In this document: positions 1 through 5,333 of the stretch, one piece after another
Layout: each line of letters opens with the position of its first letter
Numbering within the stretch: position 1 is the stretch's first letter
From: Candidatus Pacearchaeota archaeon
GTDB taxonomy: Archaea > Nanoarchaeota > Nanoarchaeia > Pacearchaeales > GW2011-AR1
Length of the DNA stretch: 8,970 nucleotides
Assembly (NCBI GenBank): GCA_002690445.1
Contig: NZER01000408.1
Coordinates: 1-8,970 of the forward strand
Direction of reading: 5' to 3'
The notes under the pieces: generated by a model
What the model was told of the DNA's origin: nothing
Seen by the model: only the letters and a program-made list of their open reading frames with translations
Databases searched by the model: none
Translations under genes and position numbers: made by a program

Positions 1-189
1 AAGGGTCAGGCAACTAAATTAACCGCAGTAGGAAGGGTGCGACGTAAGTTGGCTTACACAAGGTTGGTACAGAAAGCTGATACAGCCCGTAAACCCATCA
101 CAAGTGAACAAATTACTGGTACTTTGCAATCGGTAAAGGCTGGTAAGTCAAAGCATCGTAGTAGATCACCTATAAAGAAGAAGAAGTGA
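1..189 (+). CDS. C-terminal end of a lysine/arginine-rich protein (5' truncated)
   Basis: The reading frame is open from the first base of the window and ends at TGA 187-189, so only the last 62 residues are visible. The fragment is very basic and ends in a run of four lysines after a Ser/Arg/Lys-rich stretch (HRSRSP). Such tails are common on nucleic-acid-binding proteins, but no domain can be recognised from this piece. No start codon or ribosome binding site is visible because the gene begins outside the window. The next plus-strand gene starts 43 bp downstream, and a perfect palindrome lies between them. Coding status is inferred from the open frame and the same orientation as the neighbour; function is unknown. 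Confidence 0.6.
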   Translation, partial: KGQATKLTAVGRVRRKLAYTRLVQKADTARKPITSEQITGTLQSVKAGKSKHRSRSPIKKKK

Positions 190-197
190 CCCCATCC

Positions 198-217
198 ATG
201 CTTGAGCGCTCAAGCAT
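198..217. promoter_or_regulatory. 20-bp perfect palindrome between two genes
   Basis: The halves ATGCTTGAGC and GCTCAAGCAT are exact reverse complements with no spacer. It sits 8 bp after the stop of the upstream gene and directly before the Shine-Dalgarno sequence AAGGTG (218-223) of the next gene. It could be an operator for a dimeric repressor or a translation-control hairpin. No T-tract follows, so it is not a standard terminator. Confidence 0.5.
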
Positions 218-232
218 AAGGTGTTGATAAAC

Positions 233-391
233 ATGGCTAGACGCAAGAAGCGACGGGTACTTAGAACATGCGCCCAAAAGCTGGGGCATGAGGGCGGTTT
301 GCGAGGTGGCCCTGCACGCGCTAGACGACTCTCCAGACGCAGGCGCAGGCAGATAGCCCAAGAGGGGGCATTGGCTCGTTTCGGGCGTTAG
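233..391 (+). CDS. Small arginine-rich basic protein (52 aa)
   Basis: ATG 233 is preceded by AAGGTG at 218-223, nine bases upstream, which supports this start. The frame ends at TAG 389-391. The 52-residue product begins MARRKKRR and contains a pattern GGxxGGxARAxxLS followed by an arginine cluster and an end reading ALARFGR. From memory this resembles a recurrent short basic motif in small uncharacterised phage and bacterial proteins (GGxARAxxLSxxxRxxIAxxAAxARWG), usually unannotated. The charge suggests DNA or RNA binding, which is inference. The gene lies just outside the CGGC-motif segment that begins at 579 and contains no copy of the motif. Confidence 0.65.
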   Translation: MARRKKRRVLRTCAQKLGHEGGLRGGPARARRLSRRRRRQIAQEGALARFGR

Positions 392-414
392 GCTACCCCC
401 TAGAGGCTTCTAGA

Positions 415-445
415 CCCATATCTGGCCCATATCTGGCCCATCTGG
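415..445. repeat. Short tandem repeat, 11-bp unit CCCATATCTGG
   Basis: Two exact copies of CCCATATCTGG (415-425 and 426-436) are followed by a shortened copy CCCATCTGG (437-445). Function is unknown; it could be protein-binding iterons or slippage. Confidence 0.8.
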
Positions 446-534
446 GTTCTCATCCCCTATCATGCACCCGCACGCGCGCGGTGGACGGTTCCGACGACGC
501 TGTTCCCCCCTGCTGGGTATTGCGGGCTATCGTG

Positions 535-559
535 GGGGGTCGCCCCCAAGAAATTTTTT
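535..559 (+). terminator. Possible weak terminator for the rightward genes
   Basis: GGGGG (535-539) and CCCCC (543-547) can pair around a three-base loop. A run of six T follows at 554-559 after a six-base purine spacer. The gap between stem and T-tract makes this a weak intrinsic terminator at best. Confidence 0.3.
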
Positions 560-578
560 AACTGCCCAAATATTGAAC

Positions 579-630
579 CGGCCCGATTGATGTCAGGCCC
601 AGATCAGGTGAGGAATCGGCTCGATTGATA
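579..630 (+). repeat. Direct repeat CGGCYCGATTGATR at the edge of the motif array
   Basis: CGGCCCGATTGATG (579-592) and CGGCTCGATTGATA (617-630) match except at the fifth and the last base and begin 38 bp apart. These are the first two CGGC copies of the array, so the longer similarity may mark its left end. Confidence 0.6.
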
Positions 631-650
631 TTCTCAAAAAAATTTGGCCG

Positions 651-690
651 AAAAAATCCCCCTGCCCGGATCTCTCCAGACAGGGGGATT
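651..690 (-). terminator. Intrinsic terminator of the leftward operon
   Basis: On the minus strand AATCCCCCTG (690-681) pairs perfectly with CAGGGGGATT (664-655), giving a ten-bp stem with a 16-base loop, and the sequence runs into a T-tract (656-651). It lies seven bases after the stop at 697, as expected for the end of the leftward transcript. Confidence 0.85.
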
Positions 691-696
691 GAACGG

Positions 697-903
697 CTAG
701 GAACAGATACAAACCATGGAACCACAGGCATCTCGAATCCGGCCACAATTCGTTTTCACGAATTCCAGATCCTGAATGTTCCATTTACTATCGGCGTAGG
801 AGTATATTTTACCGCCTAACAACTCAAACATCCGAACGGCGTCCTCATCAAATGAGATCGCCCACGGAATATATGAGTAGAATACAACGGCATCATATCC
901 CAC
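697..903 (-). CDS. Small hypothetical protein, in frame behind an amber stop
   Basis: The frame is open from just after the TAG of the upstream gene (969-967) to TAG 699-697, 89 codons, and is in the same frame as the upstream 393-aa protein. No ATG occurs in it. GTG at 903 is the only conventional start and gives 68 residues, but its upstream sequence (GGAAA, four bases away) is a poor ribosome site. A better AGGAG overlaps the TAG but is followed only by non-canonical codons (ATC 951, CTG 948). The product has a plausible coding composition and ends in a cysteine-containing tail. It could be an independent gene, a readthrough extension of the peptidase-like protein, or a remnant split off by a nonsense mutation. 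Function unknown. Confidence 0.5.
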   Translation of the reverse strand: MGYDAVVFYSYIPWAISFDEDAVRMFELLGGKIYSYADSKWNIQDLEFVKTNCGRIRDACGSMVCICS

Positions 904-966
904 CGCTTTCCGAATCTTGTCAACAAGATCAGATTCCGGCGGGGTCAGGATACGTTCCTGATTCTC

Positions 967-2148
967 CTACTCCGTCTCCAAGTCGGCATCGTCTACCGAA
1001 TGTAACGAACTAAATCGGTTCAAGTTTTCGGCAAAACAATGTGGGCATGTGTATTCATCACCGGGATAGTATTCCCGGCAGTAAACACTGTGACATGCCA
1101 CATTGTCGATTTCACCCACTTCCACGGCAGATTCTCTCTGATCTATCATACAGATCAGATCCTCCTCGTCCGGCTCAGGATATTCTAGTTGAACATCCGT
1201 TCCCCGGCATGCTCGAAGCAGGTCTATCATATCGGCATCATAGTCGCCCATATTGTAAAGCTCTGCTATCAAGGTCTGCATTTCGGCCAAAGACCAATCT
1301 TTAATGCAGTCAGGATCGGCCTCAAACTCAAACATAAGTTCCGCGTCGGTTCTACCGGGGATATAGACGGCCCTAGCTCTCGCTAGGTTCGACTCATCCT
1401 TCTTCTTCACCGGCTTAACTGGTGTAGAAGTGTATGACGCGGGCGTCCTATACGGCAGCGTGTTGAATCCCATTTTGGGATACCGAACAAACTTAGGTTT
1501 CGGCGGTTTCACATAAGTGAATCGCTTATCCTTACAGTCCGTATAAAAACGGCGAAACTTATGAGCCATGATAAGAGTCTCTCGGATGTCGGCCCAGCAA
1601 GCCATGGTATGCTGCCCATGGTATCCTGTGCCAAAATTAAATCCGGCGACTCCTAGATGATCAAGCTCACAAATATCTGTGAATGAACCTCGGCCCACTA
1701 GGAAGTGGTACGATTCCAACAAACTTGCAAGTTCGGCGGTATGGTATTTATACATTACTGTATCCATACCGGCCCGGTCGAACTCGAAGATCCAATTGTA
1801 CTCCTTCGGAGCAACGAAGTGTTCGGCTGTAGAACAGCCTAGTTCTTCACTGTCGGTCAGGAGGATGTCGGCATGAATCCCAAGCGAAGGCAAGAGATCC
1901 AATATAACGGCCACACCCAGACGGTCGTCCAGTTGTGGGCATCCGACATACCATCGGCCAGTTTGCTTGGGTTCTGAATTCATTACCCAATCAAGATGAC
2001 CTACGGCCAATACCTTGGCACCGTTGTCCTTGAAGATTAGTGGCCCGTGTTCGGCGTCCTCATGGACAACCTCACCAACAGACCGGAAATCATCAATTTC
2101 CATTCGGCACCTTTTCTTAACGCAAGCCATAAATTTCTTAGCCTTCAT
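967..2148 (-). CDS. M20/M28/M42-type zinc metallopeptidase-like protein with C-terminal zinc ribbon
   Basis: The start ATG 2148 has a perfect AGGAGG six bases upstream and overlaps the end of the preceding gene by 11 bp. The 393-aa product carries the ordered metal-site motifs of co-catalytic zinc aminopeptidases and deacylases: GHLD (H51, D53), QLDDRLG (D74/D75), DSEELG (E101/E102, catalytic base plus ligand), FDRAGMD (D124/D129) and YHGQHT (H177/H180). These motifs are known from families M20, M28 and M42; the exact family is not resolved. A linker rich in Lys/Pro follows about residue 210. The C-terminus has C352, C357, C368 and C371 as a likely zinc ribbon. A hydrolase acting on a peptide or acyl-amino-acid bond in the infected cell is the likeliest role; the substrate is unknown. 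No signal peptide is visible, so it should be cytoplasmic. Confidence 0.75.
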   Translation of the reverse strand: MKAKKFMACVKKRCRMEIDDFRSVGEVVHEDAEHGPLIFKDNGAKVLAVGHLDWVMNSEPKQTGRWYVGCPQLDDRLGVAVILDLLPSLGIHADILLTDSEELGCSTAEHFVAPKEYNWIFEFDRAGMDTVMYKYHTAELASLLESYHFLVGRGSFTDICELDHLGVAGFNFGTGYHGQHTMACWADIRETLIMAHKFRRFYTDCKDKRFTYVKPPKPKFVRYPKMGFNTLPYRTPASYTSTPVKPVKKKDESNLARARAVYIPGRTDAELMFEFEADPDCIKDWSLAEMQTLIAELYNMGDYDADMIDLLRACRGTDVQLEYPEPDEEDLICMIDQRESAVEVGEIDNVACHSVYCREYYPGDEYTCPHCFAENLNRFSSLHSVDDADLETE

Positions 2149-3292
2149 TTGCGGCCTCCTCTGCTTCCTCAAGGGAAGTTTGGATGCGCTCGGCTTCGAT
2201 GGCCTCCTCGTAACAATCAATGCACTGTTCCCTGTCGGCCCAACTTCTGGGAATTTCAGGGTAGATGCGGACGCGATAGTCACAAGTCACACACCGGCGA
2301 TAATACATGCAATCGGTACACATATGCTCTCCCGGATGATCCGGCCTATCATGGATGTTATCGCCTAGGCGATAGGACATGCGCTCAATGCCACAAACGG
2401 CACAACTGTAAAGCTCATACATGGTGCTGTCCTCATTTCTGAAAAACTTGCCTTCCGGCATGTTTAACTTCAAAGAGGGCATTTCGTGAAGTGCGTGAAT
2501 TTGTTCTGTCGGCCCAATTAAGTAGCCCGACGTTCCATTCACCCACGGGTAGTATTCGGTAATCGGCGAGTTTGTCACTTGCGATTTCCGGTAGGTCATG
2601 CCCCAGTAGTCTGCCAAGACTCGGCAGGCTTCTACTGTTGTAATCCCATACCCGTTGCACAGCACCCAAAGATCAGCGGCCTTTCGGTCGCCAACCTTGA
2701 TTCTCCCAGTTGGAGTCATGCGTACCGGCAAAAGCCATGCACGCCCGACCCCAGTTTCAAACCTTTCTCGGCCTTCTTCGTCGAGAGAGGTTCTAGGGTA
2801 TTCAGAACCATCGGCAAAGAATTGCAGCACCTTGCATCCGTAATGCTCCAAGAGAGTTCGGCTCCCTCGATACATTCCGAAATAGCAGTTACCGCTATTC
2901 TCCCCGAAATCACCACGGCCATCATGCCACTTATCGACGAATCGAAAGTGATAATCGGCAGCTCCAACAGTCATGTAGTTACCAAGTATCGAACCCAAAC
3001 GGCCCATTGCATCGGAATCCAATGAGACCTTTTGGAGATACCCGTAATCACTGTCGGCATGAAGCGCGTCATCCGTCGTGGTCTTATAAACCAGCTTGGC
3101 AAGCCGTTTTGTAAGACTTCCAACGTATGTTCCTCGGTTCTTCTCGGCGATCCAGTTCCAGTCCCAAGTGTCGGGAATGTCAATACTGTATCGGCGAAGT
3201 AGAGACCGAACATGATCCTGTCCTTCCTCCGGTAGAAAACCGGCGTTAGAGACACGATGCGTTACGATATTGTCGTTCAAGAGGAACGTCAT
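2138..3292 (-). CDS. Uncharacterised 384-aa protein with two C-terminal CxxC clusters
   Basis: ATG 3292 lies six bases after GGAG (3302-3299), better supported than the upstream TTG at 3304. The product has 384 residues. The first 280 show no family that I recognise, though they contain a Gly/Asp/aromatic-rich stretch around residues 104-141 and a VxPVRMTPTGR segment near 190. The C-terminal third holds eight cysteines in CxxC pairs: C297/C300 with C325/C328, and C334/C337 with C357/C360, consistent with two zinc ribbons or one interleaved zinc module. An acidic Glu/Ala-rich tail follows. The next gene overlaps by 11 bp, so the two are probably translationally coupled. A regulatory or nucleic-acid-interacting role is possible from the zinc clusters alone; nothing further can be claimed. 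Confidence 0.75.
   Translation of the reverse strand: MTFLLNDNIVTHRVSNAGFLPEEGQDHVRSLLRRYSIDIPDTWDWNWIAEKNRGTYVGSLTKRLAKLVYKTTTDDALHADSDYGYLQKVSLDSDAMGRLGSILGNYMTVGAADYHFRFVDKWHDGRGDFGENSGNCYFGMYRGSRTLLEHYGCKVLQFFADGSEYPRTSLDEEGRERFETGVGRAWLLPVRMTPTGRIKVGDRKAADLWVLCNGYGITTVEACRVLADYWGMTYRKSQVTNSPITEYYPWVNGTSGYLIGPTEQIHALHEMPSLKLNMPEGKFFRNEDSTMYELYSCAVCGIERMSYRLGDNIHDRPDHPGEHMCTDCMYYRRCVTCDYRVRIYPEIPRSWADREQCIDCYEEAIEAERIQTSLEEAEEAANEG
2155..2160 (-). promoter_or_regulatory. Perfect Shine-Dalgarno AGGAGG deciding the start at 2148
   Basis: On the minus strand AGGAGG is followed by CCGCAA and ATG. This decides against upstream starts in the longer open frame that reaches 2283. A copy of GCCG overlaps the last G of this site and fills the spacer. 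Confidence 0.85.
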
Positions 3293-3298
3293 AATCGG

Positions 3299-3302
3299 CT
3301 CC
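3299..3302 (-). promoter_or_regulatory. Shine-Dalgarno GGAG for the 384-aa gene
   Basis: Reads GGAGCCGATT then ATG on the minus strand. The spacer contains CCGATT, so a GCCG motif begins on the last base of the SD sequence. Confidence 0.7.
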
Positions 3303-3385
3303 AATCATAGTAAACGTAGGAATAGTTACCACACATTAAACCGGCTAGAGCTACTTGTAGGTGATTGTGGCTACTGGGAATTCGG

Positions 3386-3733
3386 CTACTCTCGGAACAG
3401 TTGTTCGTTCCTTATCAGCTTCTTCTCAGCGGCGTGAGTTAGACTAACCACTTTACACATAAATGATCGCCAGTCTTCCGGCTCCAAGTAAGATGGGCTG
3501 TGGTTGGCAGCAAACTCCAAAACGTAGTTGTACACTTCGGCGTAGGCTTGATTATTCCAGTAGGTGTGAGTCACACCACTGATTACACGGCCTTGAATCT
3601 TCCTCGTTGCCTCCGCATCCAGATCATTTAGATCCGGCACAGATACCAAGAAGGTGATCGTAGCGATCAGCTCTGCCAAGCGTTCAGGATCGGCAGGTTC
3701 CTCGTCGGATGGGAATACTCTATTCTCTGTCAT
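3386..3733 (-). CDS. Hypothetical 115-aa acidic protein
   Basis: ATG 3733 is preceded by AAAGGAG with seven bases between (CCGAACC), a good ribosome site. The frame ends at TAG 3388-3386. The product is acidic, largely helical in appearance, with an N-terminal Asp/Glu/Pro-rich segment, a hydrophobic patch at about residues 23-33 (LIATITFLVSV) and a Tyr/Asn-rich centre. I recognise no family. A 93-bp gap that contains no clear promoter separates it from the next leftward gene. The stop codon is followed by CCG, so a copy of the periodic GCCG motif overlaps the TAG, as also occurs at the stop at 697. Confidence 0.65.
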   Translation of the reverse strand: MTENRVFPSDEEPADPERLAELIATITFLVSVPDLNDLDAEATRKIQGRVISGVTHTYWNNQAYAEVYNYVLEFAANHSPSYLEPEDWRSFMCKVVSLTHAAEKKLIRNEQLFRE

Positions 3734-3759
3734 GGTTCGGCTCCTTTAGTTATCCGGGA

Positions 3760-3957
3760 TTAACGATGATTCCCGGCAAGTTTCTGTACATGGTCATACG
3801 CATGACCACTACCAGTACGGCCTTCAAGTAGTTCCAGCCTCCATTCAGGATTTGTCTTTGGATCAACGGCAATAGTGTCGTGAATCGCATAACGAATCCC
3901 AATGGCGTTCTTTCGGCAGCCATAAAAGAGGATTGGAAATTCAAGTGGCTTATTCAT
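3760..3957 (-). CDS. Hypothetical 65-aa protein, first gene of the leftward operon
   Basis: ATG 3957 follows GGAG (3970-3967) with the spacer ATGCCGCT, and the frame ends at TAA 3762-3760. The product begins MNKPLEF and has mixed charge with several aromatic residues (FPILFYG near the start). No domain is recognisable. It is the most upstream leftward gene that can be supported; the frame stays open up to 4020 but no better start exists there. It lies 26 bp before the 115-aa gene, so both are probably on one transcript. Another frame across the same DNA (3750-3944) lacks a ribosome site and is treated as a shadow. Confidence 0.55.
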   Translation of the reverse strand: MNKPLEFPILFYGCRKNAIGIRYAIHDTIAVDPKTNPEWRLELLEGRTGSGHAYDHVQKLAGNHR

Positions 3958-4257
3958 AGCGGCATCTCCAAAAAAGCGTAGCCACAACCACCAACGAGTA
4001 GCTCTAGTCGGCAAGTTCAAGCGCAGAGCGCAGGAACTCTAGACTTATTTACTGCGGCCATCCAATCTGGTGTGTCCTTCTAACCCTCATCTCTCGCGTC
4101 TTACGGCGGGAGGCTCATGGGACTTTGGCTTACTTGATATGCCTTATTCCGGCCCTTCGACAGCTAGTGTCTGACCGACGATTGCCACATCATCGGCGGG
4201 GCAAGACATGGACTTAAAATCGTTTGGCTTTCTGGCCTTGCGGCCCTAACCAGCAGG

Positions 4258-4277
4258 CTCTGGCTCACTTGCCAGAG
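4258..4277. repeat. Inverted repeat CTCTGGC / GCCAGAG
   Basis: Perfect seven-bp stem with a six-base loop (TCACTT). No T-tract follows, so it is not a standard terminator. Confidence 0.75.
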
Positions 4278-4332
4278 TTCCCCACCGGCCAAGCTCTACT
4301 CCATGGCGAGTCACAGGGTTCACCCGTTCTAC

Positions 4333-4366
4333 GGCGAAGATGGTCAGCCTTACGCGACCATACGCC
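4333..4366. repeat. Two-step inverted repeat GGCG..ATGGTC / GACCAT..CGCC
   Basis: ATGGTC (4340-4345) pairs with GACCAT (4356-4361) around a ten-base loop, and GGCG (4333-4336) pairs with CGCC (4363-4366) across a small asymmetric internal loop. The layout is typical of an RNA stem, though it would also work in DNA. Confidence 0.6.
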
Positions 4367-4418
4367 TTCAGCCAGCTCTACAGAGTATTGCCGACTGGAT
4401 TGGATTCTCGATCCCATT

Positions 4419-4433
4419 CCGGGGCTTCCCCGG
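4419..4433. repeat. GC-rich hairpin CCGGGG-CTT-CCCCGG
   Basis: Perfect six-bp stem with a three-base loop. The right arm contains the CGGC motif copy at 4431. Confidence 0.7.
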
Positions 4434-4480
4434 CGGTGTATGTCAAAGATCATTTTTTCGAGCGACGTTCGACCGGCCTC

Positions 4481-4503
4481 CTGTATCACATTTGGTGATA
4501 CAG
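4481..4503. repeat. Perfect 9-bp inverted repeat CTGTATCAC / GTGATACAG
   Basis: A nine-bp perfect stem with the loop ATTTG. It could be an operator for a dimeric repressor acting on the promoter 115 bp downstream, or an RNA hairpin. Confidence 0.75.
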
Positions 4504-4515
4504 TCTGCATATTCA

Positions 4516-4537
4516 GGGTACCACAGATACGGGTACC
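4516..4537. repeat. Paired GGGTACC boxes
   Basis: GGGTACC occurs at 4516-4522 and 4531-4537, 15 bp apart. Since GGTACC is self-complementary, the pair is both a direct and an inverted repeat. Confidence 0.6.
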
Positions 4538-4617
4538 AGTACACCCCAATTCTACGGGTTACGGAAAAGTAGTCGGCGACATAGTTATGCACGTTTCCTG
4601 CTGGTTCGGGCGTTTAA

Positions 4618-4646
4618 TTGACATTAGATCGGCTGGTTGGTATAGA
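4618..4646 (+). promoter_or_regulatory. Consensus sigma70-type promoter for the small-terminase-like gene
   Basis: TTGACA (4618-4623) is a perfect -35 box, followed by exactly 17 bp and TATAGA (4641-4646) as -10. The expected start of transcription, six to seven bases further, falls on or beside ATG 4653, so the mRNA would be leaderless or nearly so. One CGGC copy (4630) lies in the spacer. Confidence 0.75.
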
Positions 4647-4652
4647 TGGGGC

Positions 4653-5273
4653 ATGGATGACCAAAACCAAGAAGATCAGGAACTTGCCGTACCAACACCC
4701 GATACGCCCAAGAAAGGCAAGGGTGGTCGGCGATCTAAGCTGGCAGGGCTGATAGAGGATACGCCAGACGCCTATGCCTCGGCCCTGCAATATCTTAGGC
4801 TCGGTGCGACCATCACAGCAGTAGCCGGTAGTCTGGGCATTGATCCGTCCACGTTTACGCGATGGCTGGCTACCGGCAGGGAAGCTACCAAGGGCAAGTA
4901 TCGTCGATTTTACGAGGATGTGGTCGCGGCTATTTCACACGCATCAATCATGGTGGAGACTCAGATCAAGATAGACTCGCCGATGGCATGGCTACGATGT
5001 GGGCCTAGACGCCTCCTGTCAGATGAGTGGAGAGATGAGCCGGGAACAGACATCCATGTGCATGGGGAAGTGGAGCATGAGCATGTCGTATATGATGGCC
5101 GTGCGCCTGCCACCAATGAGACCCTAGCTGCTGCCTTGGTTGAGCTTCGCAATGCCGGGCTACTAGAGTTCAATGAGGCAATGACTGGCAAGGCCAACAC
5201 CCACCGGCCTGAGCCACTGGTGCTGGAGGAAGCGAAGGACGACGGCCCTACGGAGGCTAAGGGGGGGTCTTAG
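4653..5273 (+). CDS. Small-terminase-like helix-turn-helix protein
   Basis: The chosen start ATG 4653 gives 206 residues. The open frame extends upstream to before 4224, but that part crosses the hairpin region and the promoter and does not look like protein. Residues 10-30 are a Lys/Gly/Arg-rich flexible arm. Residues about 51-73 form a helix-turn-helix (GATITAVAGSLGIDPSTFTRWL), followed by a helical segment to about 105. This order matches small terminase subunits and related phage HTH proteins, which bind the packaging start and recruit the large subunit. The tail is acidic. A large terminase gene lies 2.7 kb downstream on the same strand, which supports a packaging role, but another DNA-binding function is possible. 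It contains copies of the CGGC/GCCG motif in both orientations, unlike every gene to its right. Confidence 0.6.
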   Translation: MDDQNQEDQELAVPTPDTPKKGKGGRRSKLAGLIEDTPDAYASALQYLRLGATITAVAGSLGIDPSTFTRWLATGREATKGKYRRFYEDVVAAISHASIMVETQIKIDSPMAWLRCGPRRLLSDEWRDEPGTDIHVHGEVEHEHVVYDGRAPATNETLAAALVELRNAGLLEFNEAMTGKANTHRPEPLVLEEAKDDGPTEAKGGS

Positions 5274-5333
5274 GCTTGCCGTATGGTAGGGGTACTATTA
5301 TGTCCCCCCCTAGCACCCTGAAATAATTTTTTT
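5260..5333 (+). terminator. Possible G7/C7 stem and T-tract after the small-terminase-like gene
   Basis: A plus seven G (5260-5267) can pair with seven C plus T (5304-5311) around a 36-base loop that includes the stop codon, and seven T follow at 5327-5333. The long loop and the 15-base gap to the T-tract make it an irregular terminator, so confidence is low. Confidence 0.35.

Larger units (their letters stand above)
392..696. other. Non-coding region between convergent gene blocks
   Basis: I see no convincing gene here. It contains a short tandem repeat (415-445), a G5/C5 hairpin at 535-547 followed by T6 at 554-559 that may end the rightward genes, a 14-bp direct repeat (579-592 and 617-630), and the leftward terminator at 651-690. 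The first copies of the periodic CGGC motif appear at 579, 617 and 694, with one reverse copy at 647. Confidence 0.6.
3958..4652. other. Long hairpin-rich intergenic region between divergent genes
   Basis: About 700 bp lie between the leftward operon and the small-terminase-like gene. No ORF here has both a ribosome site and a believable protein. The region holds at least five inverted repeats: 4176-4195 (one mismatch), 4258-4277, 4333-4366, 4419-4433 and 4481-4503. It also holds a pair of GGGTACC sequences (4516-4522 and 4531-4537) and, at its right end, a promoter. CGGC copies at 3960, 4009, 4055, 4104, 4150, 4194, 4241, 4286 and 4332 are spaced 44-49 bp. It could be a replication origin, a packaging-start region or a structured RNA; the sequence alone does not decide. 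Confidence 0.6.

Noticed and set aside
697..969. General reassignment of TAG to an amino acid in this phage
   Set aside because: Several other genes end at TAG at sensible positions (391, 3386, 5273, 5746, 7922), so TAG works as stop here.
2359..2374. A 16-bp perfect palindrome TATCGCCTAGGCGATA
   Set aside because: It lies inside the coding region of the 384-aa protein, is well explained by its codons (YRLGD), and has no neighbouring regulatory signal.
967..3957. Alanine codon preference (GCC followed by G) as the cause of the periodic motif
   Set aside because: GCC in codon phase is common among the copies, but all three phases occur, and the motif continues with tighter spacing in non-coding DNA.
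4458..4480. A tRNA T-arm look-alike (GACGTTCGACCGG)
   Set aside because: The stem does not pair and no anticodon arm or acceptor stem can be built around it.
4265..4572. Two overlapping frames in the hairpin region (leftward 4265-4549 and rightward 4303-4572)
   Set aside because: The leftward frame has an AGGAGG but no start at a suitable distance in frame, neither product resembles a protein family, and the stems account for the sequence better.
4224..4652. N-terminal extension of the small-terminase-like frame up to 4224 or before
   Set aside because: The extension crosses the hairpins and the promoter, has no ribosome site and a composition unlike a protein; the start at 4653 gives a normal length and fold.
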